From assembly GCA_902766325.1 (NCBI GenBank), contig CACXDF010000171.1, positions 1 through 12,903 on the forward strand: 12,903 bases of DNA, in the 5' to 3' direction. This document shows positions 1 to 10,300 of this stretch, piece by piece; position 1 is the stretch's first letter; each line of letters begins with the position of its first letter. The translations under genes were made by a program, and so were the position numbers. The stretch comes from an uncultured Eubacteriales bacterium. Lineage in GTDB: Bacteria > Bacillota > Clostridia > Christensenellales > DTU072. The notes under the pieces are model-generated. The model was not told where the DNA came from. It saw nothing but the letters and a program-made list of their open reading frames with translations, and did not search any database.

Positions 1-1020
1 ACCGCAGATGGCGTTGCAGTAGTTATTGATGATCTCAAGGTGTTGCAAAGAGGGCTTAAAGCGTTTGACCGTCTTCTTGGAAGAGATCTTTCCGAAGCCG
101 CCTTTGTAGTTCTTATTGAATTCTCTTTCGTCCACGCTGTTGCGATAGTATTCGACCGAGCTGCCGTCGGAAACGAGCTTACCTTTGGTGCCGAGAATTT
201 CGAGACGGTTGGTGCCGGGAGCGTCGGCGGTGGAAGTAATGAATACGCCGGTCGCGCCGTTCGGGAACTCCATATACGCGGTGACGTCGTCTTCGACTTC
301 GATGTCGTGCCATTTACCGAAGTGGCAATGGGTGTCGATGGTGCAGGGCATTACGCCGAGGATCCAGGAAAGAAGGTCGAGCTGGTGCGGAGCCTGGTTA
401 AACAGTACGCCGCCGCCTTCGCCGTTCCAGGTCGCTCTCCACGCGCTGGAATCGTAGTAGCTTTGAGAACGATACCAGTCGGTGATGATCCAGTTAAAAC
501 GCTTCAGTTCTCCGATGCCGCCTTCGGCGATGGTCTTTTTCATGAACTTATAGGCGTTGTTGGTGCGCTGGTTGAACATGATGGCGAAAAGGCGCTTCGG
601 GTCTTCTTTTTGGATCTTTGCGGCGACCGCGTTCATCTCTTTGACCTGCTTGGTGTATACGCCGGCCGGCTTGTCGCTCATAGCGTGCAGACCGTGTTCG
701 AGAGCGTAGATGACCACTTCCGGATGGAAATAGTGGGGCGTGGTGACGATCACGGCGTCGACGTTACCCGATTCGATCATTTCTTTATAATCGGTGTACT
801 TCGGGCAGGTAAGATGGAATTTCTTGTATTGGGCCTCCAACTTTTCCGGATTGACGTCGCATACGGCGCCGAGCACGCCGTTTTTGACCAACTTAACGCC
901 GGGCAATTTCAGCTCGAAAGAACCGATCTTGATTCCACCCGTCAAGAGAGCCACGTAAGCGCTACCTTGGTTTCCGAAACCGACGATACCGATACGGGCG
1001 GGTTTATTTGCTTTTTTCAT
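1..1020 (-). CDS. Gfo/Idh/MocA family NAD(P)-dependent oxidoreductase, 3' end cut by window edge
   Basis: Translation from ATG at 1020-1018 gives 340 codons, open to the left edge. The N-terminal Rossmann fold (about residues 8-130) shows the glycine-rich dinucleotide loop GFGNQG at 14-19. An acidic D55 follows the second strand (VCDVNP), which in this fold usually favours NAD over NADP (inference). The family EKP motif appears as DKP at 116-118, with K117 as the conserved lysine. The C-terminal alpha/beta domain begins near 145 and carries GGGVLFNQAPHQLD (202-215), with H212 in the usual catalytic histidine position, then a conserved VEDDV segment near 242-246. Family members oxidise or epimerise sugars, inositols or related polyols in the cytoplasm; the substrate cannot be read from this sequence. 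Usual family length is about 340-400, so only a short C-terminal part should be missing. The start is fixed by AGGAGG seven bases upstream. The gene is divergent from the giant surface-protein gene, so there is no shared operon. Confidence 0.95.
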   Translation of the reverse strand, partial: MKKANKPARIGIVGFGNQGSAYVALLTGGIKIGSFELKLPGVKLVKNGVLGAVCDVNPEKLEAQYKKFHLTCPKYTDYKEMIESGNVDAVIVTTPHYFHPEVVIYALEHGLHAMSDKPAGVYTKQVKEMNAVAAKIQKEDPKRLFAIMFNQRTNNAYKFMKKTIAEGGIGELKRFNWIITDWYRSQSYYDSSAWRATWNGEGGGVLFNQAPHQLDLLSWILGVMPCTIDTHCHFGKWHDIEVEDDVTAYMEFPNGATGVFITSTADAPGTNRLEILGTKGKLVSDGSSVEYYRNSVDEREFNKNYKGGFGKISSKKTVKRFKPSLQHLEIINNYCNAICG

Positions 1021-1027
1021 TTTGGAT

Positions 1028-1033
1028 CCTCCT
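1028..1033 (-). promoter_or_regulatory. Ribosome binding site of the oxidoreductase gene
   Basis: The minus strand reads AGGAGG here, a full match to the Shine-Dalgarno core, with a 7-base spacer to the ATG at 1020. This decides the start codon. Confidence 0.9.
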
Positions 1034-1132
1034 AAAATGTTGATTTACGTACGTTGATGAAAATGCCGTCGCAGAAAAACGCTCGACCTTCCGGCGGGCG
1101 GTCGCCTCGAACGGGCCATACACGCCTATGAT

Positions 1133-1162
1133 ACTATATTCGCCGAAAAAATGCAATATCAA
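1133..1162 (-). promoter_or_regulatory. Candidate sigma-A-type promoter for the oxidoreductase gene
   Basis: Read on the minus strand, TTGATA (1162-1157) and TATAGT (1138-1133) are separated by 18 bases, close to the consensus -35 and -10 boxes. Transcription would start near 1126, giving a leader of about 105 bases. The region is AT-rich and oriented correctly, but other AT-rich hexamers are nearby, so this is a candidate only. Confidence 0.45.
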
Positions 1163-1276
1163 TTTTACAAAAATCGACTTAAAAACAGATATTCGACTTT
1201 TTTATCGTTCGATGAGAATCGAGTAAGCGCGGCGGAAAAAGGACTTAGGCGAGACTTAAAAAAAATAACTTTTCTA

Positions 1277-1305
1277 TTGAAAAAAAAATATACCTATGTT
1301 ATACT
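1277..1305 (+). promoter_or_regulatory. Strong sigma-A-type promoter with extended -10, driving the giant surface-protein gene
   Basis: TTGAAA (1277-1282) and TATACT (1300-1305) are spaced by exactly 17 bases. TG at 1297-1298 sits one base before the -10 box, forming an extended -10 element. An A-rich stretch upstream (about 1258-1268) could act as an UP element. The predicted transcription start is near 1311-1313, about 70 bases before the ATG at 1381. This is a near-consensus arrangement in the right place and direction. Confidence 0.8.
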
Positions 1306-1313
1306 TGTATAAC
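1298..1313. promoter_or_regulatory. Perfect 16-base inverted repeat over the -10 box, candidate operator
   Basis: GTTATAC-TT-GTATAAC is a perfect 7+7 inverted repeat with a 2-base centre. It covers the whole -10 hexamer and the predicted transcription start, which is where a dimeric repressor would block RNA polymerase. Part of the left arm is the -10 box itself, so some of the symmetry could be chance. The binding protein is unknown and no regulator gene is in the window. Confidence 0.45.
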
Positions 1314-1326
1314 AAAAGGGTGAAGT

Positions 1327-1377
1327 ATGCCCTTTTTCCCAAACGACATCAATCGTCATATCGACGTGCCGAGGTGA
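1327..1377 (+). CDS. Possible 16-residue leader peptide ORF upstream of the giant gene
   Basis: ATG at 1327 opens a frame encoding MPFFPNDINRHIDVPR and ends at TGA 1375-1377, three bases before the ATG of the giant gene and in the same frame. It has its own candidate ribosome binding site, GGGTGA (1318-1323). The initiation context GGTGAAGTATG (1319-1329) is almost identical to that of the giant gene, GGTGAAATATG (1373-1383). Its stop codon lies inside the downstream ribosome binding site, an arrangement that would allow translational coupling. I recognise no homologue, and a chance ORF of this length is common, so its translation is uncertain. Confidence 0.35.
   Translation: MPFFPNDINRHIDVPR
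1371..1377 (+). promoter_or_regulatory. Ribosome binding site of the giant gene, overlapping the leader ORF stop
   Basis: GAGGTGA matches the anti-Shine-Dalgarno complement, with GAGG ending six bases before ATG 1381. The TGA within it is also the stop of the possible leader ORF. It supports 1381 as the start. The only upstream in-frame ATG, at 1327, is cut off by this stop. Confidence 0.8.
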
Positions 1378-1380
1378 AAT

Positions 1381-4300
1381 ATGCGCGGAAAAAACTATAA
1401 CGACGGATCCAGAAGACTGGTCGGGGGTGGCCCTCTCGGCGTGATCTTGCTTGTCCTCGCTCTTGCGACGGCGCTTGTTCTGGTTCTTCTTTTATATCTT
1501 CCTCTTACGGACGATACGAATAAAGCCGGCGTTATGGGTAAAGGCGAAGAAAAAGAATGGGATAGGATCGTCAGTATCGTTTATCCGGAAAAAGAGATCG
1601 GCGTCGGCAGCGAAAAGGATAAGATTTATCTTACCGTAACGTACGACAACGGCAAAACGGAAGACGTGCCGTTGAGCCAAATGATCTGCTCCGGTCTGGA
1701 CGTAACGACCAGCGGCGAACAGAACGTCAGTTTGTCTTACGGCGGATTCGAGCAAGTTATACCCATCGTAGTCAAAGACGTCGACTGCGTCCTCAGTTAT
1801 TCCGCGAGCGACGGCGGCAGAATACAGGGAGAAACCCGTCAGTCCATCGTCAGCGGACAGGACGGAAGCACGGTCGTCGCCATCCCCGAAACGGGATATA
1901 CTTTCGTCGAGTGGAACGACGGTTATCCGTACGCCACCCGTAAAGATAAAAACGTCAACGAAACGAGAGAATACAAAGCCATCTTTGAGAAGACCCAGTT
2001 CGTCGTATTTTTCTTCTACGACGACGGTACGGTCGCAAGAGAAGACGCTGTGTTATACGGCGAAGCCGCCACCGACATTCCGAAAATGAGCGATCCGAGA
2101 ATGGCCGTTTACGGAAAGACTTTTCAGGGTTGGTCGGTCAGCGAAGAGGACTTTAAGAGCGTCGTTCGTAATATGAACGTCTATCCGCAGTACATAAAGA
2201 CCGCCACCGACGTGAACGTGACCGTCGAGTCCGACCAATACGGCAGTCATATGGGTACGACCAACGTTAACGAGTTCGGCTATTACGAACATAACTCCAC
2301 CGCCTCTATCACGGCGACTCCTTATAACTCGCGCGAGTTCGACTGCTGGAAGGTATGGGGATACGTTTCGCCTTCGTCCGCCGCTCCGGAATGGATAGAG
2401 ATACCCAAGAAGTCGGAGACCGGCGAAGCGACCGTTATCGTTTATATAGGAGACAACAGAGAGGTTTGCCCCTTCACGAGTAACTCTACCGGAAACGCCG
2501 GCACCGAGTACACGTTGACGTTCGTGCCCAACGCTTATATGGACATGATCGATATCCGGGCCAACTTTGTTTATAATAACAGCACTGTCACTTTTATCAA
2601 CTATCAGAACTCCGTCAAGAACAATCAGGAATGCGTCATCGCCGACATCCCGTACGGTACTACCATAGGCGAAGCGCTTGCCGAAAAGGTTACGACGGAA
2701 GACGGCGCCGGATTGGTGCTGGACGAAAGCGGTATGCTTAAGCCCGCTTCCGTTTACGGATACGCCTTCCTCGGTTGGTACGATAAACTGGACGAAGAAC
2801 AACGCATCATCACCGTCAATAAGATATTCCGCGAACCCACTTCTTTGATCGCCAAGTGGGAAAAGCTGATCTATACCGTCGTCTTCGACTATTCCACGGC
2901 GACTAATAACGATCGCGAATACGAGATCAACGTCGTTTTCCAAAACACCGTGGGAAGCGGCGGCGGCGTGCCTACCGTACAGCCGTATCGTGAGAAATAT
3001 AACTTTATCGGTTGGGAAGACGTTTTGACCCATGACCTTGTGGACGATACCACGCAGATCACCGTCAAAGAAGAATACCTGACCGCCAATAAAAACTTTA
3101 CCGACGAACGGAAAGTCGTTTTCGCGCCCAGATGGGAAGCGAAAGAACACGTTTTGCGCGTGCAGTCGACCGGATCGGGCGCCGTTTATCTCCGTGTGCA
3201 TCCTCTCGTCGGCGCAACCGAAGAGTCGATCGTTTCGGGCGAACAGATCATTTACGAGACGTACACGTACGAACTCGTTTTCCGCGCGGACGTAGGCTAC
3301 TACGTTTCTTCTTACGTATGGCGGTTCGAGAACGACGTGCCCATTAAGCAGACCAACGTGTCCGAAGCCGTTTCGCCCATTCCGAAATCGGACGGCGATA
3401 ACTTCTTCTCCGTTACTTTTTCTCCCATCGTCTATACCGCCACCGTCTATAACGGCAATTCCGTGTACAGAGGGTACATCGAAGGGATCGCCGGCAGCGA
3501 CGCCGACTCCGTGTCTTTCGATATCCACTACGGCGATACGTTGGCGCTCACCGTCGTTTCTCCGAACGAAGAATACGAGATATCCGATATCCGCGTCACC
3601 GGTCGGGTGGGCGGCGTCAATTATTCCGACGAATCCGTCGAAGCCGGTCTGCACGGTAGCCATACGCTGCAATACGACCTTCTGCTTGAAAATTGCACTT
3701 CCGATCTTGACATCACGATCGCTTATGACAGCGTAAGCTATTCCGTCAGCGTCAAGACGCCTCAAAACGCCTCTATCGGCACCACCGTCTTTAACGGAAC
3801 GGAAAGCGATTATGAGACCGCGCCGAACGAAAAGACGTACGCGCCGAACGAAAAGATATTCTACGTCATCGAAGCCGAAGAAGGGTATTACATTTCGGAC
3901 GTCCGTCTGAACGGCGTTCATTACGATCTGTTCGGTTCCGTCGGCGAAGCGGTCGTATTTTACGATTGGGAGATCAATAAGTCGTCTTACGGCGTGGGAA
4001 TGCGCTTGATCGACGGCGTTTATTATTATTCATACGGCATAGCTCGGTACGATTCCGATTATTACATGTATTGCCGCAACGTAGCAAGCGGAGAAGAAAA
4101 GATATTCGTCGTTGTCGACGCGTTGAACGAACGTTACGAAGCGCTCGGTTCTTCGAGCGGCGCCAGGAACGCGGCTGTTCCGATCGAATATTACACAGAG
4201 TTATCCTCCTATCTTATCCGTACGCTCGGCGTGGATAAAAAAGGCGTCGGAAACGCGGCCGTCGAAAAGGACAAACGGGTCACGAAAGTCAAGTTGATGT

Positions 4301-7300
4301 TGCAACCGTCTTCCAATATCAATTTCAGCGTGGGGACTGAACGCGTTTATTATTCTTTCAGCGTGAAGGAAAACGCGGTGGCCGTTTCTTCCGTCAGCGC
4401 GACCGAGGTCCTGCCCGGCGGAAAAGTGACCGTCAAGACCAAGCCGATCACGGGTTATACGGTGGTGGGATACTACCTCAACGACGAAGAAGTCATGACG
4501 CCGATAGCTCTTTCTTCGCCCGAACTTACCTACGTTAAAGAATTCGATAATATCGGCAGTGATATCTCCATTACTTTTGCGTACGAACTCATCACCTATT
4601 CCGCTACCTTTACGGCGCTTGTCAACGACGGCGCGACGGTGCGCGAAGAAGGCAAAACGGAAGAATATCGTTTGGCGCGGTCGCATACTTTCGAGGATCT
4701 GAAATTCGCCTCCAAAGTATCTTACGTCATTACTGCGGCGGCAGGGAAGAGGATATCCTCGCTGACCGTGAACGGAACGGCTTATCCGGTCGTGCATAAT
4801 ATGACGACCTATCCCTTCGTATGGCAAAGCGTACGCGGATCTCTCAACGTTACGATCGGATGCGACGATCTGATCGCCGATTCGCCCGCGGCGGGTGGGT
4901 ACGATCTTACTTGCAATCTGAACGAAGACAGTCACGTTTCCGCGTCCGTACGGTACGACGATAACGTTTATTTAACGGTTCTTGCCGAAGAAGGGTACTA
5001 TCTGCATAGTATTACCATTCACGGTAAGTTATCCGAGGGCGGCGAAGAAAAGGCGTTGACCGTAACTCTCGGCGTCGATTCCGTCACCGTTTCCGACGCC
5101 ACGGGAAGCGGCGTTTCTTCAGCGGACTTCAGTTATCTTCCCAATACCGAACGATCCTATCAAAAAGCGGTAACGGTCAAATTACCGTCTGTTCTTTTCT
5201 ATCAAACGGCGCAAGCGGAAGTTACTTCCAAGCGTATTATCTATTCCGTTATAATAGAAGAACCGGAAAACGGCGCCGTTAATACGACCGCTTCGGAAGC
5301 GGCCTATAACGAGACCGTCGTGATCGGCGTTTCCGCTTCTCCCTATTATTACATCGATTCTTTCGAAGTCAACGGCGTCGTCGTTCCGTTCGCTTCCGCG
5401 GAGTGGAGCAGCAGCGGTATGGCTTTCGATCCCAACGTTCGTAAGTATACCAGGGGCGACTACAATCTGACTATAACCGGCAATACGACCATCAAAGCCG
5501 TCTTCAAGCGTTTTGCGTACACGGTCAGACTGGACGACGGCAGTATCAACGGCGCTACCAGTCTGAACGTAGAAGGAATGACGGAGGACGGAAAAGCGCC
5601 GCACGGCAGCAAACTCACCATCAGTATGACCGCCGATCGCGGTTATCATATCAAAGCCGTTTACGTCAACGGTCTTGACGTCGGATACGACAGTTCCGTT
5701 TACGGCGAGAATGAAAATAACGTTAATTACGCCGTTTTCGATTATAACGGTCCGGACGGCAGAGGTATCACGCAGAACGTATCTGTCCGCGTTTTCTACG
5801 AGGTCAACCGTTATTCGTTCATTTACAATATCGTTAACGACTCGGCTAATTTCGCCGGACTGTCCGGCGCGGGCACGTTGACGGCGGCGTATACGCCCGT
5901 AGGACAGAATAAGTACGGCGGTATCGCCTACGGAGACAACTTCAGTATCAACGTGACTCCGGCAACGAGCGCAGGATACTATCTTTACAGCGTCGCCATT
6001 ACTTATAAGGGGTACAGCGATACCGAGTATACCACCAAAACGAGGTATTATTCGGATGGAGACGGTATCGTTTCCAAGACGGGCAGTACGATTTGGTTCA
6101 ATCGTTTCTGGTTCGCCGATTCTTCCGCCCTTGCCACCGGCGTAACGGCCGATATAACGGATATTACCGTTACTTTCAAAAGAGAGACTTACTCGCTTTC
6201 GTTGAGACAGAACACGATCGGCGGCGGAATGACGGCGTCCTTCGTCAATCCCAGCGTCAATGCCGGAAGGTACGTTGTTGTTTTCGGCAAAAAAACGGGT
6301 ACGAACGACGAACTGACGGAATACTATTACGAACAGGGAGTCGGTTCTTCGACAGGCAGATTTTTACGCAAAGTCGGATCGCTTTATATGGATTCCGGTA
6401 TTGTGCTCGGCTACCGTTCCGGCGACGTGGGAGACGTCGTTTTTAACGACGGGATCTACGAGTACGAGATGTACTTTGAGTACGGACTCAGATGCGTCGT
6501 CAACGTGCGTCCGGACGACGGATACGACAGAACGGAGTTTACTCTTAACGGAGAGGACAGAAACGATTACGTCGGCAGCGATCAATATAACTTCAATTTC
6601 TATCGTTCTACCGTCGTAGCCGTCTCTTATTTGGTGCAGGAATTCGACATCGGCATCAAAGCGGTGATCTATACGGACAGAAACAGCAATCAAAAGATAA
6701 CCGCGGCTTCCGGTAAGTCGAACGACTATATCAATATGGTCGTTTCTATCCTCGATCAGAACGGAAACGTCATCAGAGCGTACAGTAAAGAGCCTCTTTC
6801 GCTCGAGCTCGGCAGAACGCTCCCGTACGGTACCATCGTACGGTACGATATTCAGTCCAAATTCGCTACGAAAGGCGTTTATCTATACAACTTGACGCAA
6901 ACGACGATCGGCGCCGACGGAAATCCCGTCGTTACCGAGATCCGTACAATTGACGGCGACGTGGAAGGACTGGTTTCGTTCGGACCTTTTATCGTAACCG
7001 AAGAATTGACGTTGAACGCTTATTTCGAGATCCGCTCGTATACCGTATCCACGTCCGTTTCTTACGACGAATCGCTCAATAACGAAGGCAGGAACACGGT
7101 ACGGAAGGACGGAGACGCCTCCAAGTCGAATTGGTCGGTCTTCTGGGGCGCCGATACCGCCGTTAACGTCAATATCGACGCAGGGTTCGATCTTAACGAG
7201 ATCGTCGTGACCGCCGGCGGCAGAACGGTCGTACTGTCCGCGGTCAATCCGGGCAGAGATACGGACGCCGTTTATTACGTCGCCGATGAAGAAGATCCTC

Positions 7301-10300
7301 TTTACGGCGTCAGAAACGTCTTACACCTGATCTCGGTCAAGAGCGACGTGAGCGTGCAGGTCACTTTACGTCGTCGCGCCTACACATCCGTTTTCAATAT
7401 CAACGACACGCAAGCCGTCGATTCTTTGACGGTTTATTTCAACGAATACAGCGGTATTTATCCTCGCGATGCGAAAACGCCGGACAGCGCATGGCAAATG
7501 CGTATCCGTCACTATGACGAACTTCGCGTCGTAGTCTCGCCCAGGGACGGATACGAGATCGTCGCGCAACAAGTGGCGATCTACCGCGCCGTTCGCAACG
7601 AAGGAACGGGCGAATGGGAGAAGGAGAGCGTAACTCCGTTGATCACGCTTGATTTCGTTGCGATATCGGGCGATACCAAGCAGTTTACGTTCCATCCTTC
7701 CGACGGATATGCGCTGATCGCCGTCAACGGCGATATCATCGTCGATATTTCCGTTACTATCAAGAGATATAAGTTGGAAAGCACGGTCGTACGTACCGAC
7801 GCGTCGAACGATACGTCTTTGAACAAAAACGATACCGTCGTATCGCTCAACGTTTATACTTCGCCGAGCGATTATTCTTTCATTAACGTCAACGGCAGCG
7901 CGCAGCAAACGCAGATGTTGACCAAGAACATCGGACTCAATCAATCCGTGGCGCAACACGGAAGTCTGATCCTGTACGAGTTCATTACGCCCGACGGATA
8001 TATGATGGAAAACTTCACGATGAACGGTCTTACGTTGGAAGATATGAGAGGATACGCGACGCTCACCGCGGGAAAGTACCCCGCCGATCCGACTCGTTAT
8101 CAATACAGGATCGCCGTGACCGTCTGCACCGCTCTTGTGAACGGCGCGTCCGGGTTCTTTAAGTCTTCTCCCGATCAGATCTCCGTGAAAATGACGCTGA
8201 GCCCCATTGTTTACGACGTGGTGATCGTCATTAACCAATCCGTCAAAGACTTCGGTACCTATAACGAAAGAAGCGGCGCTTCGGACGATCAGACCTTGAC
8301 CGTTTACGCTGCGAAAAACGTCGTGCACTTCTCGTCCGTCAATATCGAACCTTCCTTGTTCGAGGGGTACAGGATCAACGCAACCGACGCGTATATCGGC
8401 GCCGCCAGCAGTACGGTCGCGCTCGATAAGGCTTCTTTCGGCGTCGATCAGGAGACGTTGACCGTTCGTAAGAGATTTACGTTCGACTCCGCCACCCTGA
8501 ATATGGCCGACGCGACGCTGGGCAGAAAAACCGTTTACTTCTTCTTTACCACGTCCATTATTTATTATCGTTTCAAACTGGACAGCATGGTGTATTACAG
8601 CAACGCGGGCACGCTGTCCACCGAGTCGCTCAGCGCCTATAACAGTCACAACGCAAGCAGCGCGGGCAACGTGGAATGTACGGTCAGCAACCTGATCGTG
8701 CAAAGCGCGAACGCTTATTCCGATACCGGCGCCGTCGATTCTTCTTTCCCGTATTTCTCGACGGTGACGCTGGAAGCCGCGGCCAGTTCGGACTTTGCGC
8801 TTTTTGCGATCTACGAAAACGTCAACGGCAATTGGCAGATCATCCGTGATAACGTTAACGGATTGTCCTATACGAACAGAAAAGAAGGTTCCGTAACAAG
8901 GTATTTCTTGACCTTTACCATCAATTCGGTCGGAGACAGAACTTTCCGGATCGACTTTAAACAGCGTACGGCTATCACCGTGAACGTACCCAACCCCTAT
9001 AAGTACGTTGCGGGATCGACCAATACCTACCTGTATTACAGCGAAGTGACGGCGTTCGAGTCGGACGTTGAGACGGAAACGGGCGAGTACGTCGATCCGA
9101 GTTCCACGTCGGAAGGCATAGCGAAGACGCAATACGTCTTTACCGTGTACGTCGGCAACTATTTCTCGATACGTTTCGTCGACAGTTATCGTCGTACGTC
9201 CACCGTTAATTTCTCCGTTTATTCGACGGATCTGAGTGCGATCGCCGAACAATGCATCGATAATTCCTACGTCAACGGCGTGTTCAATACAGAGCGCTTT
9301 AACAGTATGTACGGCAGTTTGTCTTCGGAGTATGCGGTCGAAACGGCAAAGTACGGCGGCAGTCCGAAAGAAAACAAGCGGTATCACATTTTGGGCGGAG
9401 AGGTCTTCTATGTCTACGATAACGACGTTTACGGCCACGTCGCCGCCGAAAAGACGACTATCGACGCGATGAACGCGTCTAAAACAAGCGCGACCGTAGG
9501 CGGCAGAATATACTATAACGTCAATTCCGCCGAGTCGAGAAACAACGTGATCTACGAGGATACCGTATACGGCACTACGAAAGAAGGGCACGTGCTCACA
9601 GTTGTTTGCGAAGCCGAACCGAATTATGCTTTCTATCGGATGTCCTTCCGCCAGATCGACGTTACCGCCAGTAAAAACGCCGGCTATATCAAGTTCGGCA
9701 ATACCGATCTCAATTCTTGGCAGGAAATAAAGTATTCCGACGCGAACGACAGAAGATCGGACGCGATCGACACTTTCAACGTCAATAACACCAACGGATA
9801 CGTCTTGCTTAACTTCCGTAAGTCGGGCAACAAGTATTACTTTACGTTGTGGATGAACGGAGACGTGGAGATGAAAGCGGAATATTATCGTACCTATAAC
9901 GTCTCTTACGCCGTATATCTTCCCGACGAGGTGGCCATGGGCAGAACGCCTTCAAGCGCCGATATTACGGCGGAAGACGTCTCGGATATCGTCTTTACCG
10001 TCGGAGGCGTCGGGCCGTTCGCCGCGGGCGGCGATCCGGTGGTCAGCTACGGATCGGAATTCAGAATGACCGTAGCGCCGCAGGCTTCTAATTATATTTT
10101 CGTCGGTTGGTACGTCAACGGCGTCGATCTGTTTACTTCTTTGGATAAATTGATCCCCGGCTCCGACTACTATACGCAACGATTCATCGTCGATTACGAC
10201 AATATGGAAGCGCTGATAAAGAACGGCGAAGAGGTCACCGATCTCGTCATTTACGCTCGCTTCGAGCCGATGATCGACGTTCAATTGATCAACGAAAAGT

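Larger units (their letters stand above)
1021..1380. other. Divergent intergenic region
   Basis: This 360-base gap separates two divergently transcribed genes. The part next to the oxidoreductase (about 1080-1125) is GC-rich, with a weak stem (CGACC at 1084-1088 against GGTCG at 1100-1104). From about 1130 to 1310 it is strongly AT-rich and contains the two candidate promoters. A small inverted repeat TCGAT-GAGA-ATCGA lies at 1209-1222, and the heptamer TCGACTT occurs twice (1174-1180 and 1193-1199). No tRNA, known riboswitch fold or terminator was recognised. Confidence 0.7.

Noticed and set aside
40..1035. 331-codon plus-strand open frame opposite the oxidoreductase
   Set aside because: The minus strand encodes an unmistakable Gfo/Idh/MocA protein with all motifs and an AGGAGG start; the plus frame is its in-register complement.
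1084..1104. GC-rich stem in the intergenic region as a terminator or riboswitch
   Set aside because: Only a 5-bp stem with an 11-base loop and no following T-run. The genes diverge, so no terminator is needed, and no conserved riboswitch elements were seen.
1375..1377. TGA readthrough joining the leader ORF to the giant gene as a longer N-terminus (possible alternative genetic code)
   Set aside because: The 3841 codons downstream contain no in-frame TGA, so TGA appears to be a normal stop. A strong ribosome binding site also serves the ATG at 1381.
2053..3921. 622-codon minus-strand open frame inside the giant gene
   Set aside because: Also in-register antisense, ending at the plus-strand Leu codon TTA at 2053. 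The composition is typical of a shadow, and the plus frame encodes clear InlB-type repeats here.
4201..4935. Other medium antisense frames (4201-4935, 5182-5649, 9952-10728, 11074-11442)
   Set aside because: All lie within the giant gene, have no recognisable domains, and share the Arg/Val/Asp-rich shadow composition.
7366..9591. 741-codon minus-strand open frame inside the giant gene
   Set aside because: It is exactly in register with the plus-strand codons and is open only because the giant gene rarely uses TTA, CTA and TCA (its stop is the TTA codon at 7366). The translation is rich in Arg, Val, Asp and His with no domain pattern.
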